64,000 bases of DNA, taken from the NCBI GenBank assembly GCA_045807125.1, contig JBJMHZ010000045.1:72681-136680 (forward strand), in the 5' to 3' direction. Below, one piece after another: positions 1 to 7,685 of this stretch. The stretch comes from JBJMHZ01 sp045807125 (GTDB lineage Bacteria; Actinomycetota; Actinomycetes; JAWWOL01). Each line of letters begins with the position of its first letter. The stretch's first letter is position 1. The position numbers were made by a program, and so were the translations under genes. The notes below the pieces were generated by a model, which worked only from the letters and a program-made list of their open reading frames with translations, did no database searches and had not been told where the DNA came from.

Positions 1-91
1 AGCGGCGCAGGGCGTGGCCGGCCACCACGCCGACGAGGACGACCACGGCGATCGCGAGCAGCGTCGTATCGATGGCTGAGCCATGGGTCAT
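1..91 (-). CDS. Start of a small membrane protein (cut by left edge)
   Basis: Only the first 30 codons are inside the window. They begin MTHGSAIDTT and continue into one hydrophobic stretch (LLAIAVVVLVGVVAGHAL) ending in arginines, which looks like an N-terminal membrane anchor or uncleaved signal. The ATG at 91 is preceded on the minus strand by a GGGGGAG ribosome binding site about 6 nt away. The gene diverges from whiB across about 370 bp. Function cannot be told from this fragment, and the rest of the reading frame must be seen to confirm it. Confidence 0.45.
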   Translation of the reverse strand, partial: MTHGSAIDTTLLAIAVVVLVGVVAGHALRR

Positions 92-322
92 GAAGGGGCT
101 CCCCCGAGCTTTCGAGGCCCGCACGTCCATGCCTCGACGTGGGGCGCGCTCCCACGCTAGAAGTCGCCCGAAAGCCGGCGCAACCCATGAGCACCGGCGA
201 GTGCGCACGACGGTCGCGCTGCGTGACGATGCGCGGATCGCCTTGCGCGACAGGGGATTGCGCTGCGTAGTGCCTCGGCATGCGTCATCGGTGGCTTGCG
301 CCGCACGTATCAGGGCCCGGGC

Positions 323-350
323 TTGACACTCAATTCAACGGGCTTAGACT
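323..350 (+). promoter_or_regulatory. Promoter P1 upstream of whiB
   Basis: TTGACA at 323-328 and TAGACT at 345-350 are separated by 16 bp, a good match to a principal-sigma promoter. It lies about 110 bp before the WhiB start, leaving a leader of roughly 105 nt. The rest of the 92-462 interval contains no convincing gene. Confidence 0.5.
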
Positions 351-400
351 TCGACGGTTGCCCGGGTGGTTGCAGCCCGTGGTCGCCGGAAAACTCGCGG

Positions 401-430
401 TTGCCAACCGGAAGTCGGTCCCCGTAGAGT
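401..430 (+). promoter_or_regulatory. Promoter P2 upstream of whiB
   Basis: TTGCCA at 401-406 and TAGAGT at 425-430 are 18 bp apart, closer to the gene than P1. The hexamer plus flank, GTAGAGTTC, recurs exactly in the promoter before the small gene at 9031, so the two may be co-controlled. This is read by eye; transcription start mapping would decide between P1 and P2. Confidence 0.45.
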
Positions 431-462
431 TCCCGGCACGTTGACTTCCTGGGAGGTACCCG

Positions 463-771
463 ATGACCGGAGCGCGCGTCGATGAGCTCGGCCGCTGGGT
501 GTGGGAGCCCTGGCGCGACCGAGCGGCGTGCAGGGATGCCGACCCCGAGCTGTTCTACGGCCGCCGCGGGGAGGGGCCGGCCACCCGGCGGCTCCGGGTG
601 ATCGCATGCAAGCAGATCTGCGCGGTCTGCCCGGTGCGCGCGGACTGCCTCCAGTTCGCCACCGAGAACGGCGAGAGCTCCGGCATCTGGGGCGGCCTCA
701 CCGGCGAGGAGCGCGCGCAGCGGCGCATCGCGGCACGGGCGCACTCGGCGATCTTCACCGAGGCCTCCTGA
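463..771 (+). CDS. WhiB-family Fe-S transcription regulator
   Basis: This 102-residue protein has the WhiB layout. A first cysteine, C23, sits in AACRDADPELF. A cluster C53-x-x-C56 (ICAVCPVRADC) ends at C62, and the G-I-W-G-G turn at 74-78 is followed by the basic tail that contacts DNA. In the family, the four cysteines bind a redox- or NO-sensitive 4Fe-4S cluster and the protein partners the principal sigma factor. An extra cysteine, C49, lies just before the CxxC. Start: ATG 463 has GGGAGG at 451-456. Two candidate promoters precede it. It is the nearest regulator gene upstream of the halopyrrole operon, about 480 bp away, but a functional link is only a guess. The exact WhiB subclass (WhiB1-7) cannot be assigned by eye. 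Confidence 0.93.
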   Translation: MTGARVDELGRWVWEPWRDRAACRDADPELFYGRRGEGPATRRLRVIACKQICAVCPVRADCLQFATENGESSGIWGGLTGEERAQRRIAARAHSAIFTEAS

Positions 772-1061
772 CCCGCTCGCCCGCCGCTCGTCACCCCCTC
801 CCCATCTGCTCATCCACGCCCCGTCCGTCGCTCCGGTTCCCGGTGCGGCCACGGGCAGCGACCCGCGCGGGGGGCGGGTCGCTGCCCGGCCGGCGCGCAA
901 GCCGCCCGGGGCCCGGGAAATGCGCAGCGGAGCGCGCGCACCGGGGCCGCGACTCAGCATCACGAGGGTGCGCGAATGGCCGCCGGCCCGAATCCGCGAG
1001 CGATTGCCCGCACCGCTGCGCAGGTCCGCAAAACTAGAGAAACCACGGAGTTCCGATCGCC

Positions 1062-1153
1062 TGACCAGCGCCTGACGGCCCGATGACAGGCGCATGACGA
1101 GCGCGTGACCGGCGAATGACGACAGCACGATGGCAGCAAGCCGACCGGTTGAC
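1062..1153 (+). promoter_or_regulatory. Phased 11-bp direct-repeat array (activator binding site)
   Basis: TGAC begins at 1062, 1073, 1084, 1095, 1106 and 1117, exactly 11 bp apart. A seventh copy at 1150 lies 33 bp further in the same phase, inside the -35 element of the next promoter. The unit is about TGACnnGCGnn; read on the minus strand it resembles GTCA-type repeats. Direct repeats of 11 bp upstream of or overlapping -35 are typical of OmpR-fold activators in actinomycetes: SARPs (heptamers spaced 11 or 22 bp) and PhoP (11-nt PHO-box units). Six contiguous units is long for either class. Which protein binds is inference; no SARP or phoP gene is in the window. Confidence 0.65.
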
Positions 1154-1177
1154 TGGCGACTTTTCAGTCGCTAATTT
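1149..1177 (+). promoter_or_regulatory. Promoter of the halopyrrole operon
   Basis: TTGACT at 1149-1154 and TAATTT at 1172-1177 are separated by exactly 17 bp, within a visibly AT-richer island of this GC-rich sequence. The 11-bp repeat array ends in the -35 hexamer. The expected start near 1184 gives a leader of about 70 nt before ATG 1253. The remainder of 772-1061 shows nothing convincing. Confidence 0.65.
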
Positions 1178-1252
1178 CATTCTTTGATGAGTTAGTCGAC
1201 CATATTCGTCGTGCCGACGTTTTGCGTCATTCGTTCGCGTTGGAGCCTCCTC

Positions 1253-2680
1253 ATGCCGTACCCGCAGCAGGACGGGTCGTCCGCGCCCCAGTCCCGCCGG
1301 TCCTCCTCCCCGAGCGTGCTCGGCATCCTCGAGCGGCTGGCCGACCGCGGCACGCTCGAGCTGCTCGACCCGCCGGACTCGACGGGCGTCGTGGCGGCCA
1401 AGCTGCGGATGTCGGGCCAGCAGGCCTACGCGTACGTCACCGACGGAGCGGTCAAGGGCGGCGCGCTCACCGCTGCGGGGTGCGACCGCATCGTCCACGC
1501 GATCGGTCACGCCCAGCAGGACGGCCGCCCGGTCATCGGGGTGTGGCACTCGGGCGGGGCTGCGCTGCACGAGGGCGTCCGCTCGCTCGACGGCGTCGCC
1601 CGCGTCTTCACCGCCATCACCCACGCGTCGGGCTCGGTGCCGCAGATCTCGCTCGTGCTCGGGCCCGCCGCCGGCGGCGCGGCGTACGGGCCGGCGCTCA
1701 CCGACGTCGTGGTCATGGGCCCGGAGGGCAAGATCTTCGTGACCGGGCCGGGGGTCGTGCGGAGCGTGACCGGCGAGGACGTCACCGCCGAGCAGCTCGG
1801 CGGGCCCGCGATGCACGGCCGCAAGAGCGGCGTCGCGCACCTGACCGCCGAGAGCGACGACGAGGCGTTCGAGCTCACGAGGCGGGTGGGCCAGCTGCTG
1901 GGCACGCCGGGCCTGGTCGACTTCTCCAAGCTCGGCGACGACGCCGATCCCGCCGAGGTGCTGCCCGACTCGGCCCGCCGCGCGTACGACGTGCGCCCGC
2001 TGGTCGACGCGCTGCTCGACGAGCCGGCGCTCGAGCTCCAGCGCAGGTGGGCGGCCAACGTCCACACCTCGCTGGGCCGCCTCGCCGGCCACACGGTCGG
2101 GATCGTCGCCAGCAACCCGCTGCACATGGGCGGCTGCCTCGACGCGGCCGCGGGCGACAAGGCGGCGCGGTTCGTCCGGATGTGCGATGCCCTCGGCATC
2201 CCGCTCCTCGTCCTCGTCGACGTGCCCGGCTACCTGCCCGGCGTCGGCCAGGAGCGCGAGGGCGTCGTGCGCCGCGGTGCGAAGCTGCTGCACGCCTTCG
2301 CCGGCTCGTCGGTGCCGCGGGTGACGGTGGTGACCCGCAAGGCGTTCGGCGGCGCGTACATCGCCATGAACAGCAAGGGCCTCGGCGCGAGCACGGTGCT
2401 CGCGTGGCCCACCGCCGAGATCGGCATCATGAACGCCCGCTCGGCGGTGCAGGTGCTGCACCGCCGCGAGCTGGCGGCGGTCCCGGACGGAGACGCAAGG
2501 GAGTCGCTGCTCCAGCGGCTCGTCGCCGATCACATCGCCCACACCGGCGGCCTCCAGCGCGGCGTCGAGCTCGGCGTCGTCGACGCGATCGTCGAGCCCA
2601 AGGAGACGAGGCGAGCGGTCGCCGAGGCGATCGCCGCGCATCCCCGGCGGTCCGGCTACCAGCGCAACATCCCGCTCTAG
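1253..2680 (+). CDS. Acyl-CoA carboxylase carboxyltransferase (PccB-like) subunit
   Basis: The 475-residue protein has both halves of the carboxyltransferase crotonase fold. The N-terminal half carries GPAAGGAAYGPALTD (137-151), the family's acyl-CoA/oxyanion segment. The C-terminal half carries DVPGYLPGVGQE followed by TRKAFGGAY and AWPTAEIGIM. Known relatives move CO2 from carboxybiotin to acetyl- or propionyl-CoA, with a biotin carboxylase partner that is not encoded here. It is about 50 residues shorter than a usual PccB, the loss being N-terminal. ATG 1253 is chosen because GGAG at 1242-1245 is well spaced; a GTG at 1211 lies further upstream. It is the first gene of the halopyrrole operon, 17 bp before the dehydrogenase. 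It may supply malonyl-CoA or act on a pathway intermediate; neither is shown. Confidence 0.85.
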   Translation: MPYPQQDGSSAPQSRRSSSPSVLGILERLADRGTLELLDPPDSTGVVAAKLRMSGQQAYAYVTDGAVKGGALTAAGCDRIVHAIGHAQQDGRPVIGVWHSGGAALHEGVRSLDGVARVFTAITHASGSVPQISLVLGPAAGGAAYGPALTDVVVMGPEGKIFVTGPGVVRSVTGEDVTAEQLGGPAMHGRKSGVAHLTAESDDEAFELTRRVGQLLGTPGLVDFSKLGDDADPAEVLPDSARRAYDVRPLVDALLDEPALELQRRWAANVHTSLGRLAGHTVGIVASNPLHMGGCLDAAAGDKAARFVRMCDALGIPLLVLVDVPGYLPGVGQEREGVVRRGAKLLHAFAGSSVPRVTVVTRKAFGGAYIAMNSKGLGASTVLAWPTAEIGIMNARSAVQVLHRRELAAVPDGDARESLLQRLVADHIAHTGGLQRGVELGVVDAIVEPKETRRAVAEAIAAHPRRSGYQRNIPL

Positions 2681-2697
2681 CCCGCCCCGAGGAGCCC

Positions 2698-3843
2698 ATG
2701 CACCTGTCGTGGACCGACGTGCAGCGCAAGGCGTACGACGAGATGCTCGCCGCCGCCTCGCAGCGGCTCGGCGCCGTCACCCCGTACGACCGCGAGCAGC
2801 CGTGGTTCACGCGGGCCGAGTGGCGCGCGTGCGGCGAGCTCGGCCTGCTCGGCCTCGCCGTGCCGGAGAGCCACGGCGGCGGCGGCCTGGGCGCGCTCGA
2901 GACCGCGCACCTGCTGGAGGCCTTCGGGCGGGCGTGCCCCGACACCGGGCTGGTGTTCGCCGCCGGCGCGCACCTGCTCGCGTGCGCGATGCCCATCGCG
3001 ACCTTCGCCAGCGACGAGGTGCGCGACCGCCTGCTGCCCGGCATGTGCGCGGGCGAGCTGGTGGCCGCCAACGCGATGACCGAGGACGACGCGGGCTCCG
3101 ACGTCGGGCGGCTCTCGACCGTCGCGACGCGCGTGGACGGCGGCTGGCTGCTCCGCGGCGAGAAGTCCTTCGCCAGCAACGCACCGGTCGCCGACGTCAT
3201 CGTCACGTACGCGACCACCGACCCGGCGGCCGGCTTCCTCGGCGTGACCGGATTCGTCGTGGAGCGGGACCGGCCCGGCGTCCGGGTCGGCGAGCCGTTC
3301 GCGAAGATGGGCCTGGACGGGTGCCCGGCCGGGCGGGTCGCCTTCGACGGCGTGCTCGTGCCCGACAGCCACGTCCTCGGGCAGCCCGGGCAGGGTGGCG
3401 CGATCTTCCAGTCCTCGATGGGCTGGGAGCGGGCTTGCCTGCTCGCCGGCTGGCTCGGCGTGATGGACCGGCTGGTCGCCGACGCGGTCGCGCACGCACG
3501 CTCGCGGCGCCAGTTCGGGCGGCGGATCGGCGACTTCCAGGCGGTGTCCCACCGCATCGCCGGCATGGCCGTGCGGGCCGAGACGGCCAAGCTGATGCTT
3601 TACCGCGCGTGCCACCTGATGGACCAGGGCGCCGACGCCACGACCGCGATCGCGATGGCGAAGCTCGTGGTGTCCGAGGCCGCCGTCGCGACCGCGCTCG
3701 ACGCGGTGCAGGTCCTCGGCGCCCGCGGCTACCAGCGGGCCGGCGCGGTGGAGGCCGCCCTGCGGGACAGCGTGCCGACGACCCTCTTCTCCGGCACGTC
3801 CGAGATCCAGCGCGAGCTGGTGGCGGAGGGACTGGGCCTGTGA
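2698..3843 (+). CDS. Prolyl-S-carrier-protein dehydrogenase (acyl-CoA dehydrogenase family)
   Basis: This 381-residue flavoprotein has the acyl-CoA dehydrogenase plan: alpha domain, MTEDDAGSD flavin-loop region (128-135), and the C-terminal SGTSEIQRE segment. The usual YEGT glutamate is replaced (FSGT). The probable base is E244 in MGWERA, as in isovaleryl-CoA dehydrogenase and the PltE/RedW type. Those enzymes oxidise L-prolyl-S-PCP to pyrrolyl-2-carboxyl-S-PCP with FAD. The neighbours argue for that role: a proline-code adenylation gene overlaps its stop by 4 bp, and a carrier protein and halogenase follow. Start ATG 2698 has a GAGGAG site just upstream. An ordinary fatty-acid dehydrogenase is less likely in this context. 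Confidence 0.85.
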   Translation: MHLSWTDVQRKAYDEMLAAASQRLGAVTPYDREQPWFTRAEWRACGELGLLGLAVPESHGGGGLGALETAHLLEAFGRACPDTGLVFAAGAHLLACAMPIATFASDEVRDRLLPGMCAGELVAANAMTEDDAGSDVGRLSTVATRVDGGWLLRGEKSFASNAPVADVIVTYATTDPAAGFLGVTGFVVERDRPGVRVGEPFAKMGLDGCPAGRVAFDGVLVPDSHVLGQPGQGGAIFQSSMGWERACLLAGWLGVMDRLVADAVAHARSRRQFGRRIGDFQAVSHRIAGMAVRAETAKLMLYRACHLMDQGADATTAIAMAKLVVSEAAVATALDAVQVLGARGYQRAGAVEAALRDSVPTTLFSGTSEIQRELVAEGLGL

Positions 3844-5327
3844 ACCTTCAGCGGCTCGTGATGGAGCAGGCCAGGCGGGCGCCCAACAGCCTGGCGGTCA
3901 GCGCCCCCGACGGTGCCCTGACGTACGGCGGGCTCGACCGGCGGGCCAACCGGCTGGCCGCCGTCCTGCGCGCGCACGGGCTGGCCAAGGGCGACCGCGT
4001 CGTCATCTGGCTCGACAAGTCCGCGGCCGCCGTCGTCGCGATGCAGGCCGCGCTCCGCGTCGGCGCCGCGTACGTGCCGGTGGCGAGCAGCAACCCGCCG
4101 GCGCGCACCGCCAAGATCGTCGCCGACTGCCGGGCGCGCATCGTGCTGACCGATGCCGACCGGGTGGCGAGCCTTCGCGACGTCGCCGGCGACTGCCGCG
4201 TGCTCGACATCGCCTCGTTCCCGCTCGGCGACCCGCTGCCCGCCCCGGTCGAGCACGTGCCGGTCGCGCCTGACGACCTCGCCTACGTCCTCTACACGTC
4301 CGGCTCGACGGGGGAGCCGAAGGGCGTCTGCGTCAGCCATCGCGGCGCGATGGCGTTCGTCGAGTGGGCGGCGGCCGAGCTCGGCGCCGGCCCGGAGGAC
4401 CGGTTCGCCAACCATGCACCGTTCAACTTCGACCTGTCGGTGCTCGACCTCTACGTCGCCTTCCGGTCCGGCGCGTCCGTGCACGTCCTCGCCGACGGCA
4501 TGGCGTACGCGCCGTCGCTGCTCGTGGACTTCCTCGTGCACCAGCGCATCACGGTCTGGTACTCGGTCCCCTCGGTCCTGGGCCTCATGCTGCGCGACGG
4601 CGGGCTGCTCGACGGCGGCCGGCCGCCCGCGCTGCGCGCGCTGCTGTTCGCCGGCGAGCCGTTCCCCGTGGCGCAGCTGCGCGAGCTCTACGGCGCGTGG
4701 GGCGGCTACGTGCGCTTCCTCAACCTGTACGGGCCGACCGAGACCAACGTCTGCACCTTCCACGAGGTGACCGACGTCGACGTGCAGCGCGACCGCCCGG
4801 TGCCCATCGGCCATGCCTGCTCGGGGGATCTCGCGTGGGTCGAGACCGCGGACGGCCGGCTCGGCGAGCCGGGCGAGGAGGGCGAGCTGCTCGTCGAGGG
4901 TCCCACCGTGATGCTCGGCTACTGGGGCCGGCCCCGGCACGAGGGCCCCTACCGCACCGGCGACATCGTGCGGGTCCTCGCGCCCGGCGTCTTCGACTAC
5001 GTCGGGCGGCGCGACCACATGGTCAAGGTGCGCGGGCACCGCGTGGAGCCCGGCGAGATCGAGGCCGTTCTCGCGCGGCACCCCTCGGTGGAGAGCGCCG
5101 TCGTCGTGGTGTCCGGCACCGGCATGGCAGCCGAGCTCGTTGCCTTCGTGGTGCCGAGGGGCCTCCCGCCGTCCCTGCTCGATCTCAAGCGGCACTGCTC
5201 CGAGCACCTGCCGCGCTACATGATCGTCGACCGCCTCCGTGCGATCGACGCGCTGCCGCGCACGCCCAACGGAAAGACCGACCGCCGCGCGCTCCTGGCC
5301 GCTCTCGACGAGCGCCTGGCGAGCTGA
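3840..5327 (+). CDS. L-prolyl-AMP ligase, stand-alone adenylation enzyme (PltF/RedM-like)
   Basis: This 495-residue free-standing NRPS-type adenylation enzyme carries LYTSGSTGEPKG (A3), NLYGPTE (A5), YRTGD (A7) and NGKTDRR (A10). Aligned by eye with GrsA, the pocket residues are D198, L199, L202, Y241, L269, A271, L296, V304, C305 and K479. The code DLLYLALVCK is, from memory, the one for L-proline activation in pyrrole pathways. FNFDLSVLDLY and VWYSVPSVL are also typical of that subgroup. It should load proline onto the carrier protein encoded 670 bp downstream. GTG 3840 overlaps the dehydrogenase stop codon (GTGA), which implies translational coupling. No condensation or carrier domain is fused to it. 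Confidence 0.9.
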   Translation: MNLQRLVMEQARRAPNSLAVSAPDGALTYGGLDRRANRLAAVLRAHGLAKGDRVVIWLDKSAAAVVAMQAALRVGAAYVPVASSNPPARTAKIVADCRARIVLTDADRVASLRDVAGDCRVLDIASFPLGDPLPAPVEHVPVAPDDLAYVLYTSGSTGEPKGVCVSHRGAMAFVEWAAAELGAGPEDRFANHAPFNFDLSVLDLYVAFRSGASVHVLADGMAYAPSLLVDFLVHQRITVWYSVPSVLGLMLRDGGLLDGGRPPALRALLFAGEPFPVAQLRELYGAWGGYVRFLNLYGPTETNVCTFHEVTDVDVQRDRPVPIGHACSGDLAWVETADGRLGEPGEEGELLVEGPTVMLGYWGRPRHEGPYRTGDIVRVLAPGVFDYVGRRDHMVKVRGHRVEPGEIEAVLARHPSVESAVVVVSGTGMAAELVAFVVPRGLPPSLLDLKRHCSEHLPRYMIVDRLRAIDALPRTPNGKTDRRALLAALDERLAS

Positions 5328-5345
5328 TCGGAGGACCAGCGCCCG

Positions 5346-5963
5346 ATGCCGATCCTGACCCGACTCACCAGAATCGCCCGCGACGCCGTCGTCGCCGCGA
5401 GGAGCGGCACGAGCGGCCGCCGGCGCACCGCCGTCGAGGAGATCCTCGACACGGTCGACCCGGCGACCTTCCGCGGCGTGATGTCGTCGTTCCCGACCGG
5501 GGTGGGCGTCGTGACGGCCCTCGACGAGCAGGACCAGCCGCGCGGCCTCACCTGCAGCGCGATCGCGAGCGTGTCCCTGGCACCGCCGCTGCTGCTCGTC
5601 TGCGTCGACCTCACCTGCGGCTCGTTGCGGGCGATCCGCCACAGCAGGGGCTTCGTCGTGAACTTCCTGTCGGAGAGCGCGGCGGAGGTCTCGCAGACGT
5701 TCGCCTCGCGCTGCGACGACAAGTTCGACTCCGTGTCGTGGACCCCGAGCCGGTGCAGCGGCCTGCCGGTGCTCTCCAGCGACGCGGTCGCCTACGCCGA
5801 CTGCCGGTTGGAGCGCGAGATCGTCGCCGGCGACCACGCCATCCTCATCGGGCTGCTGCGCGACGGCATGGTCCCCGACAACGACCGGCAGCCGCTCCTG
5901 TACTGGCGGCGCGGCTACGCCACCTGGCCGGCCGCCGCCGCCAGGGCGAGCAGCACCACCTGA
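5346..5963 (+). CDS. NAD(P)H:flavin oxidoreductase (HpaC/DIM6 type)
   Basis: The 205-residue protein has the flavin-reductase split-barrel sequence: FPTGVGVVTALD, GLTCSAIASVSLAPPLLLVC and HSRGFVVNFLS. Such enzymes release reduced flavin. Beside an FADH2-dependent halogenase, the obvious role is to supply FADH2 by diffusion. A basic 30-residue N-terminal extension precedes the domain. The start at ATG 5346 has GGAGG about 12 nt upstream, and the gap to the adenylation gene is 18 bp, so it is co-transcribed. Dedicated reductases are found in some, not all, halogenase clusters. Confidence 0.85.
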   Translation: MPILTRLTRIARDAVVAARSGTSGRRRTAVEEILDTVDPATFRGVMSSFPTGVGVVTALDEQDQPRGLTCSAIASVSLAPPLLLVCVDLTCGSLRAIRHSRGFVVNFLSESAAEVSQTFASRCDDKFDSVSWTPSRCSGLPVLSSDAVAYADCRLEREIVAGDHAILIGLLRDGMVPDNDRQPLLYWRRGYATWPAAAARASSTT

Positions 5964-5996
5964 CCCTTCCCACCCGCCGCCGACCGAGGAGACCCG

Positions 5997-6254
5997 ATGG
6001 ACCACAGCCAGCTCGTGGCGGAGCTCGCCGAGTACGTCCGCACCGAGCTCCTCGGCGACGACGGCGCAACCGAGCTCGGCCCGCACACGCCCTTGCTGGA
6101 ATGGGGAATCCTCAACTCGATGAACACCGCGCGCCTGCTGACGCACATCCGCGAGCGGCACGGCGTCAACGTCCCGCCGACCTCCCTGGTCGGCAGCAAC
6201 TTCCGCGACCTCTCACGCATCGCCGAGATGGTGGCCGCACTCGCGGTCACCTGA
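5997..6254 (+). CDS. Peptidyl carrier protein for prolyl/pyrrolyl thioester
   Basis: This 85-codon acidic protein is one discrete carrier domain. The phosphopantetheine serine is S41 in LLEWGILNSMNTARLL. It would be converted to holo form by a phosphopantetheinyl transferase not encoded here. It would then hold proline while the dehydrogenase and halogenase act on it, as PltL and RedO do. GAGGAG about 7 nt before ATG 5997 fixes the start. It sits between the reductase and the halogenase in the same operon. An acyl carrier protein for another pathway is formally possible, but the proline ligase makes a PCP role much more likely. Confidence 0.9.
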   Translation: MDHSQLVAELAEYVRTELLGDDGATELGPHTPLLEWGILNSMNTARLLTHIRERHGVNVPPTSLVGSNFRDLSRIAEMVAALAVT

Positions 6255-6332
6255 GCCGGCGCGTGCATCCGGCGGCCCTCCCGGTGCACCCAGCCATGAC
6301 GCCGAACGCACGCACCGACTGATTCGAGGTGG

Positions 6333-7685
6333 ATGAACGTGACCGTGGACTTCGACATCGCCATCATCGGCGGCGGACCGGCCGGGTCGACGGCTGCCGC
6401 GTACCTCGCGCTGGCCGGCCTCTCGGTCGCCGTCATCGAGGGCGACGTCTTCCCCCGCCCGCACGTGGGGGAGTCGCTCGTCCCCGCCACGACGCCGGTC
6501 CTGCTCGAGACGGGCGCGATGGAGAAGGTGGAGCGGGCCGGCTTCCCCAAGAAGTACGGCGCCGCCTGGACCTCCGCGCAGAAGGGCGCCATCGACCACA
6601 ACGGGTTCACCGGCCTCACCCACGACTTCCGGGCGGCCGAGGTGCTGTTCAACGAGCGGGACCAGCCCGGCGTCGACCGCGACCACACCTTCCACGTCGA
6701 CCGCGGCCGCTTCGACCTCATCCTGCTCAAGCACGCCCACGAGCTGGGCGCCAGCGTCTACCAGGGCGTGCGGGTGACCCGCGTCGACCTCTCGGACGCC
6801 GACCGACCGGTCCTGCGGGTGCGCCTCGGTGGCGGCGAGCTCGACATCGCCTGCCGGCTCGTGGTCGACGCGTCCGGCCGGCGCACCGTGCTGGGCAACC
6901 AGCTGAGGCTCAAGGAGCCCGACCCGGTCTTCAACCAGTACGCGATCCATGCGTGGTTCGACGGCTTCGACCGCAAGGCGCTGGCCGTCGACAAGGGCCA
7001 GGCGGACTACATCTTCATCCACTTCCTGCCGCTCGAGGACACCTGGGTCTGGCAGATCCCCATCACCGATACCGTCACCAGCATCGGCGTCGTGACGCAG
7101 AAGAGCCGCTTCGCGGCCTCCAAGCAGGAGCGCGAGGACTTCTTCTGGAGCAGCGTCGGCAGCCGGCCCGAGCTGCTCGACGCCCTGAAGAACAGCGACC
7201 AGGTGCGGCCGTTCACGTCGGAGGGCGACTACAGCTACGGGATGAAGCAGATCTGCGGCGACGGCTTCGTCATGATCGGTGACGCGGCCCGCTTCGTGGA
7301 CCCGATCTTCTCCAGCGGGGTGAGCGTCGCGCTGAACAGCGCGCGCATCGCCAGCCGGGACATCATCGCGGCCGCGCAGGCCGGCGACTTCCGCAAGAGC
7401 CGCTTCGCGACGTACGAGACCAAGCTGCGCAGGGGAATGCGCAACTGGTACGAGTTCATCTCCGTCTACTACCGGCTGAACATCCTGTTCACCGCCTTCG
7501 TCCAGGACCCGCGCTACCGGACGGACGTCCTGAAGCTGCTGCAGGGCGATGTCTACGACGACGCCGAGCCGGCGGCCCTCGCCGCCATGCGCGAGGTCGT
7601 GGCCGCGGTGGAGAACGACCCCGACCACCTGTGGCACCCCTACCTCGGCAGCCTCAGGGCACCGGCGATGGCTCCCGGGTTCTGA
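6333..7685 (+). CDS. FADH2-dependent halogenase acting on carrier-bound substrate
   Basis: The 450-residue flavoprotein has the dinucleotide motif GGGPAG (13-18), HVGES (44-48) and the halogenase signature WVWQIP (238-243, pattern WxWxIP). Lysines K73-K74 in FPKKYG match the position of the active-site lysine that carries hypohalite. GDAARFVDPIFSSGV near 313 closes the flavin site. The WxWxIP motif separates halogenases from monooxygenases of the same fold. The context implies chlorination of pyrrolyl-S-PCP, as by PltA. There is only one halogenase, so mono- or dichlorination is the simplest outcome. GAGGTGG sits close to ATG 6333; GTG 6339 is an alternative start. Last gene of the operon. 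Confidence 0.9.
   Translation: MNVTVDFDIAIIGGGPAGSTAAAYLALAGLSVAVIEGDVFPRPHVGESLVPATTPVLLETGAMEKVERAGFPKKYGAAWTSAQKGAIDHNGFTGLTHDFRAAEVLFNERDQPGVDRDHTFHVDRGRFDLILLKHAHELGASVYQGVRVTRVDLSDADRPVLRVRLGGGELDIACRLVVDASGRRTVLGNQLRLKEPDPVFNQYAIHAWFDGFDRKALAVDKGQADYIFIHFLPLEDTWVWQIPITDTVTSIGVVTQKSRFAASKQEREDFFWSSVGSRPELLDALKNSDQVRPFTSEGDYSYGMKQICGDGFVMIGDAARFVDPIFSSGVSVALNSARIASRDIIAAAQAGDFRKSRFATYETKLRRGMRNWYEFISVYYRLNILFTAFVQDPRYRTDVLKLLQGDVYDDAEPAALAAMREVVAAVENDPDHLWHPYLGSLRAPAMAPGF

Noticed and set aside
310..1128. Minus-strand frame across whiB and its upstream region
   Set aside because: No domain and no ribosome site; it is antisense to the well supported WhiB gene and the repeat array.
1222..2697. 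Alternative plus-strand frame through the carboxyltransferase gene
   Set aside because: Arg-rich out-of-frame shadow; only the part from 2698 on is the true dehydrogenase gene.
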